Shown: positions 45,262 to 53,498, counted from the stretch's first letter. The stretch: DNA of 64,000 nt from Achromobacter xylosoxidans A8 (GCF_000165835.1 NC_014640.1:4278001-4342000), one strand, 5' to 3'. Notes: generated from the sequence alone by a model not told the origin. A program made the numbers and translations.

Positions 45262-45450
45262 TCACCGTGACTGCACAGCGCGCAACGGCCTTCTGATCGT
45301 GCGAACGGACAGGCCGCGCCTAATCCATCGCTGCACCTTACCCCAATGGGGCGTTGCGCCCGTCGTGCGGGCAGCGATGGCCACGCCATAGAGATACCAA
45401 CGCACCCACCACGCGATATGGATGGAAACCGTGACTGTCTGTTGCGCCAT
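45262..45450 (-). CDS. Small phage protein between HNH and terS
   Basis: 62 aa starting MAQQTVTVSIHIAWWVRWYL; hydrophobic segment IAWWVRWYLYGVAIAARTTG followed by a basic tail (WIRRGLSVRTIRRPLR). Its ATG shares bases with the HNH stop (TGATG), so it is translationally coupled. Proteins of this shape recur in lambdoid phages next to packaging or lysis genes; function unknown. Confidence 0.65.
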   Translation of the reverse strand: MAQQTVTVSIHIAWWVRWYLYGVAIAARTTGATPHWGKVQRWIRRGLSVRTIRRPLRAVQSR

Positions 45451-45782
45451 CACTCTCTGCCCCTGTAGCCCATGTCCCGCCGCGTCTTGGCGTCATGGCA
45501 TCCGGTCTTCCGCCCGTTCACATCGCGTGACACGCACAGAATCTGCGTGTTCGCATCGGTGTCTTCGCCGCCGTCGAACAGGCTCACCTTGTGGTCCAGT
45601 TCAAACCCATACGGATAGATGGTCAGCGTCCGGCAATGCGCACAGTGCGGGTCAGCAGACCAGACGTGCAACCGGCGCTCTTGCAGCTTGCGACCCGTCA
45701 TGCGCTTGGCGCTGGGTGTGGGCGCAGCGGCAAGCCTGGAGCCGGCTATTGCTATGCGCGGCTTGAGGGTCGTGAGCTTCAT
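45450..45782 (-). CDS. HNH endonuclease
   Basis: 110 aa starting MKLTTLKPRIAIAGSRL, AAGGGA before the ATG at 45782. HNH core: CAHC, FELDHKVSLFDGGEDTDANT, and CHDAKT with the zinc Cys pairs. In HK97-like phages this protein joins the terminase to cut cos. First gene of the late minus-strand operon. Confidence 0.9.
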   Translation of the reverse strand: MKLTTLKPRIAIAGSRLAAAPTPSAKRMTGRKLQERRLHVWSADPHCAHCRTLTIYPYGFELDHKVSLFDGGEDTDANTQILCVSRDVNGRKTGCHDAKTRRDMGYRGRE

Positions 45783-45946
45783 GCATATTCCCTTTGTGAT
45801 CTGGCCGGGTGCTATCCACTGCACACCGCCCGGCGGCGATGACCGAATCCCCGAGCGCTAAGCCCAGCGCGCGGACCCTTGATAGCGAAAGGGTGGAGCC
45901 TCTTTAAAAAACAACAAAAAAAATGCTCAATGCATCTTTTGTGTTG

Positions 45947-45952
45947 TATAAT
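45947..45952 (+). promoter_or_regulatory. -10 element of the hicAB promoter
   Basis: A perfect TATAAT 28 bases before the hicA ATG, inside a markedly AT-rich stretch (45905-45965) compared with the phage average. The -35 (TGCTCA at 45924) is weak, fitting a promoter repressed by HicB. Confidence 0.6.
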
Positions 45953-45980
45953 TCCTTATCGATTCAACGAAGGGGAGGTA

Positions 45981-46166
45981 ATGAAATACAGCGAGTTCAG
46001 GCGGTGGCTACTCAAGCAAGGTGTGAAGTTAGAAGCACACAAAGCAGGAAGCAGTCACTACAAAGCAACCCTTGGAGATCGAATCACCAGCTTTCCAGAC
46101 CACGGCGCTAAAGAAATCGGTACGGGACTGGTACAGAAGATCAAAAAGGATTTAGGTCTGAAATAA
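45981..46166 (+). CDS. hicA: HicA mRNA interferase toxin
   Basis: 61 aa starting MKYSEFRRWLLKQGVKLE with GGGAGG before the ATG. Small dsRBD-like toxin; the active His is in GSSHYKATL (about residue 28) and the conserved PDHGAKEIGTGLVQKI block follows. Cleaves mRNA when free of HicB. It heads the cargo block and is opposite in strand to the late genes. Confidence 0.92.
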   Translation: MKYSEFRRWLLKQGVKLEAHKAGSSHYKATLGDRITSFPDHGAKEIGTGLVQKIKKDLGLK

Positions 46167-46236
46167 AGGGGGTGGCCCGCAGGGGCCGCCTCTCCCCCGT
46201 TGTATGAATGCCTCCCCTGCTCACAGAGGACAAACC

Positions 46237-46650
46237 ATGTTGACCTACTGCTTCACACTGACGCCGGACACGAACGGCACGAATCTGATCCAGTACCCGG
46301 ATTTTCCCGAAGGTGCCTCGGTAAGCGAAGGCGATCACGACTTGCAAGCCAACGCAGCGGAAGGACTGGAAGCCGTGCTGCAGCTTTACATTGACGCGCG
46401 CCGCCCTATCCCCATGCCTGAGGCAGTCGGGGACGGGAGCGTGACGCTGGGTGCGATGACGACGGCCAAAGTGCTGCTGTCTAACGAAATGGTCCGCCAG
46501 GGCATCCGCAAAGCAGAGCTGGCTAGACGTCTGGGAATTCACAATCCTCAGGTAGACCGTTTGCTGGATCTGACCCACAGTTCAAAGCTGGAAGCCATCG
46601 AAGCGGCGATCCGAGATCTGGGGCGCCGTCTCGACATCTACATTGCCTGA
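46237..46650 (+). CDS. hicB: HicB antitoxin
   Basis: 137 aa. N-terminal partial RNase-H-like domain (FTLTPDTNGTNLIQYPDFPE, then EGASVSEGDHDLQANAAEGL), C-terminal HTH (RKAELARRLGIHNPQVDRLL) that binds the hicAB promoter. AGAGGA precedes the ATG. Stabilises the prophage or blocks other phages. Confidence 0.92.
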   Translation: MLTYCFTLTPDTNGTNLIQYPDFPEGASVSEGDHDLQANAAEGLEAVLQLYIDARRPIPMPEAVGDGSVTLGAMTTAKVLLSNEMVRQGIRKAELARRLGIHNPQVDRLLDLTHSSKLEAIEAAIRDLGRRLDIYIA

Positions 46651-46682
46651 CACCACCCGCATCTTTCAAAGCACAAAGCTCA

Positions 46683-47357
46683 ATGTCCCTAGCTGAAGAG
46701 ACCCAGAATAAAAAGCGTCGAAACCTCATGGTCACCACATTGGCCGTCATCATCGCGGCCTTTCTTGGTCTGAGATTTCCGATCATCTCGGCTGTCCTAC
46801 CGACCACAACGGATCCAGCCGACGTTGCCTGGAAATTCTGGACCGTACCGGCCGTGCTCATCCTCTACCAAGTATGGAGATGGTCCACAGATAGTGCGAC
46901 AAAAGAAGAGTATGGCCGTGTGGGGCAGGTGCAAATGAGCAACTACGAAGCTGTGGCCAAACGCCATCTTGTGATTGCCGTGCGTAGGAGTCTCTGCAGG
47001 CAACGGACGAGTTACGACATTCGGATCACCTCGGAACTGCCCGACGGCGACGATTGGAGCTGGAGAAAAGCTACTCTCAAAGCTGCCCCTTACATTGCAG
47101 GGAGACCCTTGCCAATATCTGACACAGGGCAGGCATTCATCGAATTCACCGTACGCTCGCAGGACACCCTACGGCATGCAACTTCGTCCTTTGGCGTCGT
47201 TTACCAAGCGGGAAGGGGCGCGGCGTTCTTATTCCACGCTCAAGCCGCAGCGCTCACCTTGTGGCAATCTCCAGACTGCCAAGATGTAGCAGTACCTTGG
47301 CTTCTGGCTCCCATTGCATTGGGAATCTGCGTCTTCAAAGTCGCTGCTCTGACCTGA
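46683..47357 (+). CDS. Membrane protein of unknown function next to HicAB
   Basis: 224 aa with two N-terminal helices (about residues 15-38 and 50-66), a soluble domain of about 110 residues (KRHLVIAVRRSLCRQRTSYDI) and a C-terminal helix (VPWLLAPIALGICVFKVAAL). No family recognised. 32 bases after hicB and ended by a strong terminator, so possibly co-expressed. Candidate lysogenic-conversion or anti-phage protein. Confidence 0.6.
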   Translation: MSLAEETQNKKRRNLMVTTLAVIIAAFLGLRFPIISAVLPTTTDPADVAWKFWTVPAVLILYQVWRWSTDSATKEEYGRVGQVQMSNYEAVAKRHLVIAVRRSLCRQRTSYDIRITSELPDGDDWSWRKATLKAAPYIAGRPLPISDTGQAFIEFTVRSQDTLRHATSSFGVVYQAGRGAAFLFHAQAAALTLWQSPDCQDVAVPWLLAPIALGICVFKVAALT

Positions 47358-47363
47358 AGAACA

Positions 47364-47396
47364 AAAAAACCCGCCAGCTTTCACATGGCGGGTTTT
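47364..47396. terminator. Bidirectional terminator after the HicAB-membrane protein unit
   Basis: Nine-bp stem AACCCGCCA/TGGCGGGTT (47368-47376 with 47386-47394), nine-base loop, A7 to the left and T6 to the right. Serves the convergent genes on both sides. Confidence 0.9.
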
Positions 47397-47472
47397 TTCT
47401 GGACGCAGTAATACACCGCACCTGAGTGCCGAAACTGAGGAGGCCAGCGCTAGCCCCACGCATCCGCGGTGT

Positions 47473-48270
47473 TTACTTATCGAGGACTTCCAACAGTTCC
47501 GTGACGTAGTAGAGAACGGGCTTTTCCTCTACCGTCTCTACCTTTACGTTGACAATGAACGCCTTGCTGAAGGGATGGGAGACATCGAGCAACATGTGCT
47601 TCTTCAATTCCGCCGAGGCAAATCGAACCTTCACCGGTTTCGGATAAATGCTTTCGATCGTGGCTCGGTCTGTGGTTGCGTTTTTTTCCGAATTGGTGGC
47701 GCGCGCCCAGTACATCGCTACCTCTTGATGCTCGCCAGCTTGCACTTGAGATTTACTGTCCCATTGCAGCAACATCTTTGCCCTATTCTGAATAGCATTT
47801 GCCTCAGTACTATTCAATGAAAAGACATTAATGACTCCGTGGTTCTCGATGGTCCCAACATTGAGTTGGGCTGCCGCATCCTTTGCCACGGGCTCGACGA
47901 ACTTTGAAACATTGCGCAGGGTAACTGCGTCGAGCTTTTGAGCCTCTGATTTGTCGCGTCCTAGCAGGACACTGGCAACGGTCTTCAGATGGTTAGCAAA
48001 ATCGTGCACGACGTTGTACTGCTCAATCAGCGGTATGGCCACGGATGCCAACGCGCCTAGTGTCGCCACTATGCTGCCCTGCCGTATTTCTTTGATATAT
48101 AGCTTGGCATCTGGCACAGCTGAAGCCAGGCCAAATCGCTCCAAATAATGAGCGTACTGGTTGCCGGCCCCGAGCATGCTATTTGCGAAATCTAGCAGCT
48201 CAACCGGTTCCCCATTCTTAAGTTCGATGACAACTTGCATATTGGAGTCGATCAATACTTCCGCTGCCAC
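47473..48270 (-). CDS. Two-domain protein of unknown function (cargo)
   Basis: 265 aa, GTG start at 48270 with GGGAGG upstream. N-terminal half (residues 1-105) contains LYIKEIRQGSIVATLGALA then LIEQYNVVHDFANHLKTVA, a layout I have seen in uncharacterised bacterial proteins but cannot name. C-terminal half is beta-rich (KVRFASAELKKHMLLDV). No signal peptide. Isolated by terminators on both sides, so it has its own promoter; expressed from the lysogen by inference. Confidence 0.65.
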   Translation of the reverse strand: MAAEVLIDSNMQVVIELKNGEPVELLDFANSMLGAGNQYAHYLERFGLASAVPDAKLYIKEIRQGSIVATLGALASVAIPLIEQYNVVHDFANHLKTVASVLLGRDKSEAQKLDAVTLRNVSKFVEPVAKDAAAQLNVGTIENHGVINVFSLNSTEANAIQNRAKMLLQWDSKSQVQAGEHQEVAMYWARATNSEKNATTDRATIESIYPKPVKVRFASAELKKHMLLDVSHPFSKAFIVNVKVETVEEKPVLYYVTELLEVLDK

Positions 48271-48371
48271 AAATGCCTCCCGTCTCTATTTGTGACTGGA
48301 GTTTACAAGGCCAATCGGAAGCAAAATACTGGATAAACATACAGTAATCGATTAACTCGCTTGTGCCAAGC

Positions 48372-48405
48372 GCAAAAAACCCGCTGGCTTCCGTCGCAGC
48401 GGGTT
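48372..48405 (-). terminator. Terminator downstream of the Q-like gene
   Basis: Eight-bp stem AACCCGCT/AGCGGGTT (48378-48385 with 48398-48405), 12-base loop, T6 on the minus strand. It ends the early minus-strand operon and could be the site where a Q-like protein acts (tR'). Confidence 0.8.
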
Positions 48406-48478
48406 TCTGAAAACGCACTTATTCAAAGTGACTAAACAGGGCGAACTTTAGCAGACAAATTTCACCTGCGCAACAGGG

Positions 48479-49132
48479 TCAATCACACAGGCCCTTTGCC
48501 GCCAACAGATCAGCCGCGTACTCCATCGCGAGCGCTTCGACGCCTTTCTGGCCCACGCCACGCTCGCCGCCCTTCTGCTTCGTGGTGCGGGTCCCGTACA
48601 GCCAGAGCTTGACCTTGCCGTTGTGATTGGTAGCCGTCGCCGCGCTTACGCCAGCCCGCTCAGCCGCATCGGAGAGCTTCACGTCCTTGCCGAAGTAGCG
48701 CGCCACGATTGCATCGCGCAGGACGCGCGGCGTCGGATGCGCGGACAGGGCATCGCACGCCGCCGCGTCGGAAATCTCGCGCACGGCCGCCAGCCAATCA
48801 TGCCGATCAACAGTACCCTGGCAGCACTTGCAACGGTCGGTGCGGGGTGCGAAGCGTGCGACCAGGATTGCACGGTAAAGACGGGGCAGCTTTTCCAGCG
48901 CGCCCAATACGAACGCAGCCTGCGCGGCTCCATCCGTGCCGCCCAGGCCCTTTCCCTCGGCACCAGCCTGGGATTGAGCCTGTGCGAGGCGCGCCATCAT
49001 GGGCTTGTCATACACCTGGTCCGTATGGTTGTAGGCAAAGGTCAGCGCCGCGTGAGCGGTGGCAAACAGTCGGCTCGGTTGCGCTTCTACGACCGGGGTC
49101 GATGGAAAGCGCGAAAGGGTCAAAGTAGTCAT
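48479..49132 (-). CDS. Putative late gene regulator (antiterminator Q-like)
   Basis: 217 aa starting MTTLTLSRFPSTPVVEA. A Cys cluster CKCC (about residue 103) followed by HDWLAAVREISDAAACD, then an HTH-like DVKLSDAAERAGVSAATATNH. The position as last gene of the cro-to-replication operon, before a terminator and ahead of the late genes, is that of lambda Q. Assignment rests on context plus the zinc-like and HTH features. Confidence 0.6.
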   Translation of the reverse strand: MTTLTLSRFPSTPVVEAQPSRLFATAHAALTFAYNHTDQVYDKPMMARLAQAQSQAGAEGKGLGGTDGAAQAAFVLGALEKLPRLYRAILVARFAPRTDRCKCCQGTVDRHDWLAAVREISDAAACDALSAHPTPRVLRDAIVARYFGKDVKLSDAAERAGVSAATATNHNGKVKLWLYGTRTTKQKGGERGVGQKGVEALAMEYAADLLAAKGLCD

Positions 49133-49554
49133 CAGATAATCCCCGGGGAATAAGTCACTTTCGCGGGCAGCATTTCCCGCATCCATTGCATTGCTGCTTC
49201 CCATGCGAAGGTGACGGTATGCCGCCCCCGGACAGGAAAGGTTCTTGGGTTGACGTGGTGGGCATCCACCATCACCGATTCACCACGCGCCCCCGTTTGT
49301 CTGTAGATCAGCACCGGCACGCCCTGCTCGCCAGCCTGCTGCTGCGCCTGGCGCCACCACGCGGGCAAGCAAAGCGTGTTGGCGTGCTTGCATTCGATGA
49401 CGATGTGCGCAAAGGCAGGGTCGTCCGCAACCACATCGCTATCGTCTGCGGCGTTGCGCACGCGCCGACGCCATACCTTCCCAGTCGCCTCGGTCAGCAG
49501 GTTGGCCACCTTGCGCTCATACGCCGCCCCTTTGTTACGCTGCATTGCGCTCAT
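49132..49554 (-). CDS. PD-(D/E)XK-like nuclease (possible resolvase)
   Basis: 140 aa. RNKGAAYERKVANLL, then a SDVV aspartate and IVIECKHANTL supply Glu, Asp and the E-x-K of a PD-(D/E)XK nuclease, as in small phage Holliday-junction-resolvase-like enzymes. Start at 49554 with ATGA coupling to the replication gene. Likely acts on branched DNA in replication or recombination. Confidence 0.72.
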   Translation of the reverse strand: MSAMQRNKGAAYERKVANLLTEATGKVWRRRVRNAADDSDVVADDPAFAHIVIECKHANTLCLPAWWRQAQQQAGEQGVPVLIYRQTGARGESVMVDAHHVNPRTFPVRGRHTVTFAWEAAMQWMREMLPAKVTYSPGII

Positions 49555-50255
49555 GCCTGCGCCCCCGTGTCCGGATAGGCGTCCATGGCAGCTTTCGCCA
49601 TGGCAATGACCGTGGGCGAATACTGCCGACCGCCCTTCTTGCCCGCTTCGGCGAGGATGCGCTTTGCACCGCGCCGAGGATCACGGCCAGACTCATTCAT
49701 GATCGCGCCCGCCCCCATCGCCCTGAGCGCCTTTTCAGCGTCCTCTTTAGTGGCCTGCGTAGCGCCCGGGGCCGGCAACGCTGGCGCAGGAGTCGGCACC
49801 GCATGCCATTGACCGTGCGCAAGCTCTTCGGAGAATGCACGCTCCCAGCGCGCCTTCAGGACCGCATAGCCGCAATTCAGCAGGTCATGCGTGCCGACTG
49901 CCACCGCCGCCCAGTAAATGGCCGGATGTGGCCAGTTACCGATTTCACCGCGCCGCCGGGCATTCATACCGGCCACCGCGTCGTGGAACGCAACCTCAGG
50001 CACCGTCCATGGGCGACACAGGCGCATGAACTCCGGCAACGTCGGGGGCCAATCGCGGCTGAGGCAGGCAACAAGGCCGACACGCGCTTCCGCTTCCGTG
50101 TAGCCTGCCAGCTTTTGATTCCATGCGTCCTTGACCTCGCGGGGCGTCAGCCCTTCCCATGCCTGGGCGAACTTGGACCCGTACATCAGGCGCAGTTCCG
50201 CGACGACCATGCCACCCAGCGCAGCGTCAACGGCCGGATTAGTGAGTTGTGACAT
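49551..50255 (-). CDS. Replication protein P-like helicase loader
   Basis: 234 aa starting MSQLTNPAVDAALGGMVVAEL at ATG 50255 after GGGGA. The segment RDWPPTLPEFMRLC is characteristic of lambda-P-type proteins; the C-terminal half is helical and basic. Paired with the DUF1376 (O-like) gene upstream, overlapping it by 17 bases, it should recruit host DnaB to the phage origin. Confidence 0.75.
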   Translation of the reverse strand: MSQLTNPAVDAALGGMVVAELRLMYGSKFAQAWEGLTPREVKDAWNQKLAGYTEAEARVGLVACLSRDWPPTLPEFMRLCRPWTVPEVAFHDAVAGMNARRRGEIGNWPHPAIYWAAVAVGTHDLLNCGYAVLKARWERAFSEELAHGQWHAVPTPAPALPAPGATQATKEDAEKALRAMGAGAIMNESGRDPRRGAKRILAEAGKKGGRQYSPTVIAMAKAAMDAYPDTGAQA

Positions 50256-51069
50256 CGATGATCCCCATGTCGATTTCGGTCCGCGGCGCGCCCTGTGCAA
50301 GCGACGCGCCCAGTTCCTCATTCCACGATGCGCGCCGCTGCGCCGCACTCGGCTGGCGCGCAGGTCGCGCAGCCCCCGAACGCAAGACGCGTTGCAGGTA
50401 GCCCACGGGCTCAATCGCCTGGTCGTCCACGCATAGCTGGATGGCCCGAACGATGTCCTCGTCCTGGTGCGACTTGCGGAACATGCCCAGCATCGAACGG
50501 GCTTGCTTCTCCGGCTGACCAGCAGCGATCAGCAAGGGCAATCCAAGGGCGAAAATCTGGTCTACGGCCGAAGGCGGCTCCGGCGGCGTGCCGCCCGTTC
50601 CGTTAGGAACGGAATATTTATTGGTTATTGGTTCTTGGTTAGGGTTACGACTGGGTTTTTCCTGGCCCCCCACTGGGTTTTCTGTGGGTTCCGCCTGGGT
50701 TCCTTCTGGCAACCCATCAGAAACCGACTGGGTTTCGTTGGGTTTCTTCTTCGGCCTTCCGCCCGCCTTTCCGTTATCCCGGTTGGTTTTCGCCTTCTGC
50801 TGATACGCGGCGATTTCGCTATCCGCCCGCTTATTGCGCCAAGCGCCGTCCACCAACTCGAAGAACTCCTGCAAGATCATCGGCACCGCAGCGCGCTCTT
50901 CCTCCGTCCGCGCCCCCACCCAACGGCAGACCTGCTGCATGTCGTCTTTGATCGGCTGTTCCTCGGCGTAGTAGCGGCGCAGGAGGCGGCTGTAAATGGC
51001 GTCCTCAATCAGGCTCAAGTGCATCGTGGCCTGGGCGTAGTCGCCGATGTTGTGGCTGTAGTAGTTCAT
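50239..51069 (-). CDS. DUF1376/YdaU-like replication protein (O-like)
   Basis: 276 aa starting MNYYSHNIGDYAQATMHLSL. Residues 1-90 match DUF1376 (winged-helix initiator-like), then a basic KAGGRPKKKP linker, a low-complexity region of Glu/Pro/Asn (about 120-165) and a helical C-domain. In lambdoid phages it replaces O; the origin often lies within the gene's repetitive middle. GGAG precedes the ATG at 51069. Confidence 0.8.
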   Translation of the reverse strand: MNYYSHNIGDYAQATMHLSLIEDAIYSRLLRRYYAEEQPIKDDMQQVCRWVGARTEEERAAVPMILQEFFELVDGAWRNKRADSEIAAYQQKAKTNRDNGKAGGRPKKKPNETQSVSDGLPEGTQAEPTENPVGGQEKPSRNPNQEPITNKYSVPNGTGGTPPEPPSAVDQIFALGLPLLIAAGQPEKQARSMLGMFRKSHQDEDIVRAIQLCVDDQAIEPVGYLQRVLRSGAARPARQPSAAQRRASWNEELGASLAQGAPRTEIDMGIIDVTTH

Positions 51070-51560
51070 TCGGTGACTCCGTAGAGCGCCTGATAGCCGC
51101 GCTCCGCTTCCTCGGGCCACTTGCCCAAGGCGATGATGCGCAAGCGCGTAAGACGCAGCCCGGGAACGAAGTAGCTCAGCTTCATTTCCCACGGCGCGGT
51201 TGATTGATCCAGGAAGAAGTGGCACCCGCCGCAGCCGAAGGCAATTGCCCAGTCGTGCGCCTTGATCCCCTTCCCTTTCCCGTCGCGGATCTGGTTGGAA
51301 TGGCAGGCCACAGTCGTATCTGTGCCGCCCTGGCAGTACTTGGGCACGCGCAGCAAGCATTCCTCGCCCTTGGCAAGGTCCAGCAGCGCCGGGTTGCGAT
51401 AGACGGTCTTGGGCGGCTTCTTGCCCTTCTTGTGCGCCTTCATGGCCGCACGGGGCGGCGGCAGCGGCTTGGCGCGCATCATCGGGGCCTTGGCCTTCAG
51501 CGGCGCGCCACGCTTCATAGGCGTCTTCTGGCGAAGGGGCGTCTTGCGTTGCAACGTCAT
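51066..51560 (-). CDS. DUF1364 (HNH-like) phage nuclease
   Basis: 164 aa starting MTLQRKTPLRQKTPMKRG, a very basic N-terminal arm (residues 1-60), then the DUF1364 core: CLLRVPKYCQGG, ACHSNQIRDGKGKG and FGCGGCHFFLDQ, a Cys/His zinc site. Found in recombination/ninR-like regions of lambdoid phages. ATGA overlaps with both neighbours. Confidence 0.8.
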   Translation of the reverse strand: MTLQRKTPLRQKTPMKRGAPLKAKAPMMRAKPLPPPRAAMKAHKKGKKPPKTVYRNPALLDLAKGEECLLRVPKYCQGGTDTTVACHSNQIRDGKGKGIKAHDWAIAFGCGGCHFFLDQSTAPWEMKLSYFVPGLRLTRLRIIALGKWPEEAERGYQALYGVTE

Positions 51561-51856
51561 GCCGCCCCCGTGTGCTTTCGAACGCGCCACCATGCCGGCA
51601 GATGCCACGCGTTCATGCGCTGCCTGACCAGGCCGGCCCGTACCGCGTCGAACAGGAACGATCTGACGGCACATCGGGCAGCTTCGCCCCGCGAGGTGCT
51701 GGACCAGGGATCGACCGGCTGCAACGTAGGCTCAACGATTGCCCGCAGCGCCCCCACGTCCACCCGGCGCGGGGTGTCGATGATGGCCTGGCGGACGGCT
51801 TCCACCGTCTTCGCTGGCACGCGGTAGCCCCTGAACATGTGCAAGCAGTCAGCCAT
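51557..51856 (-). CDS. Unknown early-operon protein
   Basis: 99 aa starting MADCLHMFRGYRVPAKTVEA at ATG 51856 with GGAG upstream. Helical and basic (AWWRVRKHTGAA end). Tight overlaps with both neighbours show it belongs to the early operon. No family recognised. Confidence 0.6.
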   Translation of the reverse strand: MADCLHMFRGYRVPAKTVEAVRQAIIDTPRRVDVGALRAIVEPTLQPVDPWSSTSRGEAARCAVRSFLFDAVRAGLVRQRMNAWHLPAWWRVRKHTGAA

Positions 51857-52154
51857 AGATGCCGCTCCATGCCACGAACGGCTTGCGGATGGCCGTATGG
51901 AACAGCCCTGCTGCTTTCGCGTTGTGGTCCAACTCCGCGCGACTGGCGACTCCGCACATGTCGCGCACGTACTGCGCCGCGTGCTGGCTCGGGGCCACGC
52001 CCTCGGGGACGGCGCCGATGCGGGAAACAACCCACCGCTGGAACTTCGCGCTGCTGCACATCATTGCAGCCGTGCGCGACAGCGCCGCCCCCTTACGCTC
52101 CGTGGACGGGACACGCGCCCGCACGGGTACACCCGATGTTCCGCGCTGCATCAT
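51849..52154 (-). CDS. Unknown early-operon protein
   Basis: 101 aa starting MMQRGTSGVPVRARVPSTER. The C-terminal part VRDMCGVASRAELDHNAKAAG, then FHTAIRKPFVAW, recurs in small proteins between CII and replication genes of lambdoid phages, but no function is known. ATGA overlap with CII. Confidence 0.65.
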   Translation of the reverse strand: MMQRGTSGVPVRARVPSTERKGAALSRTAAMMCSSAKFQRWVVSRIGAVPEGVAPSQHAAQYVRDMCGVASRAELDHNAKAAGLFHTAIRKPFVAWSGIYG

Positions 52155-52594
52155 TCTTCGGCCATCCCGCTCAGACGGTTCGCAACACTCGCCACAGCCT
52201 CCATGACCACGCGTCCAGCAGCGGTGACGCGTGCCACCTCCTGCTGGTCCACGCCGCCGTCGGCCAGAGCGTCGTACACCTCATGACCAAACTTGCCGTG
52301 GGCGACCATCAGGCCGGCGACCTGCTCCAGCACGGAAATGTCGCTTTCGCCACATGCCTCCGGAGCCTTCACCAGCAGATAGCCATTGCAATGCGCAAAC
52401 GCCGCCAAGATCCGGGCATCCCCCGTCATGCGGACGATGCGATCCGCCTCGGCAAGCGTCAGGTGGTGCGTGTTGTTGTTGGGATTGACCTTGTTGCGCA
52501 GGACGGCCGCCGAAATGCCGACCAACGGCCCCAATGACTCGCTCCCGCCCTTGTACTCATGCACCGTCAAATCGGCCGCAGTGGTGATGTTCAT
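52151..52594 (-). CDS. CII-like regulator (phage_CII family)
   Basis: 147 aa starting MNITTAADLTVHEYKGGSES. The segment GISAAVLRNKVNPNNNTHHL is the HTH of the P22/CP-933 CII-type family, and LTLAEADRIVRMTGDARILAAF follows as expected. It would activate lysogeny establishment. Second gene after cro, as in lambda. Confidence 0.85.
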   Translation of the reverse strand: MNITTAADLTVHEYKGGSESLGPLVGISAAVLRNKVNPNNNTHHLTLAEADRIVRMTGDARILAAFAHCNGYLLVKAPEACGESDISVLEQVAGLMVAHGKFGHEVYDALADGGVDQQEVARVTAAGRVVMEAVASVANRLSGMAEE

Positions 52595-52850
52595 TTCCTG
52601 ATTTCCTGAACGTATCTATTGCTCAGCAGCGGCCTTACGATGCGCTGCATGGAAAAGCGAAGTGCGCCCTACACATCCAACGGCCCGATCTGGACCTTGT
52701 CGCTAGGCTTTGCCGGTGCCGCCGGCAGCGGTGCCGGCTGGGCCGGCATCGTCGCGCTATCCATGCGCTCTCTCCTTCAAATGGGTGGTCAGCCCCTTAG
52801 AATGTTTGCTCTCACACAAAGCACTCGCCCCGAACAGGAGGGGGCCGACC

Positions 52851-53111
52851 ATGGAAAACTTGCAGCAGATCACCGAAAACATCTGCCAACTGAAGGGCGA
52901 ACTTTTCGCCATGCATGCCCTGTTGGACGCCATGTTCCAAAGCATCCCGATGGACCAGTTGCGGACCTTGGCGCAAGCGCATGCCCAATCGACGGAAGCT
53001 GCGCGCGTGGTCCTGCTCAACAGTGCAACCTCGGGCGAATTCGTCATTTCCGCCTTCGACGATCATTCGGAGAACTTGTCTTCCAGGCTGCAGAACCTCG
53101 CTGGCCTATAG
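52851..53111 (+). CDS. Small helical protein on the strand opposite to cro-CII
   Basis: 86 aa starting MENLQQITENICQLKGEL with AGGAGGGGG before the ATG, a very strong site. All-helical and amphipathic. It sits between cII and cro but reads towards cI, so it would be made from a plus-strand transcript such as a CII-activated establishment message. No family recognised. The adjoining 52595-52850 and 53112-53221 show no gene. Confidence 0.65.
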   Translation: MENLQQITENICQLKGELFAMHALLDAMFQSIPMDQLRTLAQAHAQSTEAARVVLLNSATSGEFVISAFDDHSENLSSRLQNLAGL

Positions 53112-53221
53112 CCGACTCGAAGAACTTCTTCTGGGATGCCGCGTGACTTGTCGGGCACATCGTGACGGCGTGGCGCTCCAGCGCAGGCTGGATCAGCCAC
53201 AGGACGAGTCGGGCATAGAGG

Positions 53222-53425
53222 CTATGCATGGGAAGGCTCTTGGTTGGGCTTCGGCAGCCGGAACAAATCAGGCCGCAATGCGCGCAGGTACTGCCTGCGT
53301 GCCTTTGGAATTCCTGATCGGCGCCATTGAGAAACGGCCTGGGGCTCGCATTCGCACACCTTCGCCAATGCGACGGTTCCACCAAAGGCATCAATAATTT
53401 CGTTGTCGGGATGTTTGTCGGCCAT
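53222..53425 (-). CDS. Cro-like repressor (YdaS-type HTH)
   Basis: 67 aa starting MADKHPDNEIIDAFGGTVAL. HTH TVALAKVCECEPQAVSQWRR is of the YdaS/Cro type that pairs with a divergent cI. First gene of the early minus operon; three operators lie within the 71 bases to the cI start. Confidence 0.82.
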   Translation of the reverse strand: MADKHPDNEIIDAFGGTVALAKVCECEPQAVSQWRRSGIPKARRQYLRALRPDLFRLPKPNQEPSHA

Positions 53426-53432
53426 AAGCCGT

Positions 53433-53498
53433 ATGGAACCATACTTACATCCCATATAGCAAGCATTCTTACATTGAGGTATGGAAGAATCCTTACAT
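53433..53498. promoter_or_regulatory. Triple operator between cro and cI
   Basis: Three 18-bp sites at 53433-53450, 53457-53474 and 53481-53498, each starting exactly 24 bp after the last. On the minus strand all begin ATGTAAG, then four bases, then CTTCCAT-like arms (site 2 ends CTTGCTA). The rightmost overlaps the cI ATG at 53497. Binding sites for CI and Cro by analogy with lambda OR. Confidence 0.85.

Noticed and set aside
45899..45910. boxA-like CTCTTTAAAAA before hicA
   Set aside because: Lacks the AACA end and is not followed by a structured leader or an operon needing antitermination; likely chance in an AT-rich promoter.
46237..46650. HicB as an independent phage repressor
   Set aside because: Its HTH and partial RNase-H fold are fully explained as the antitoxin of the adjacent HicA, and the true repressor cI is at 53497.
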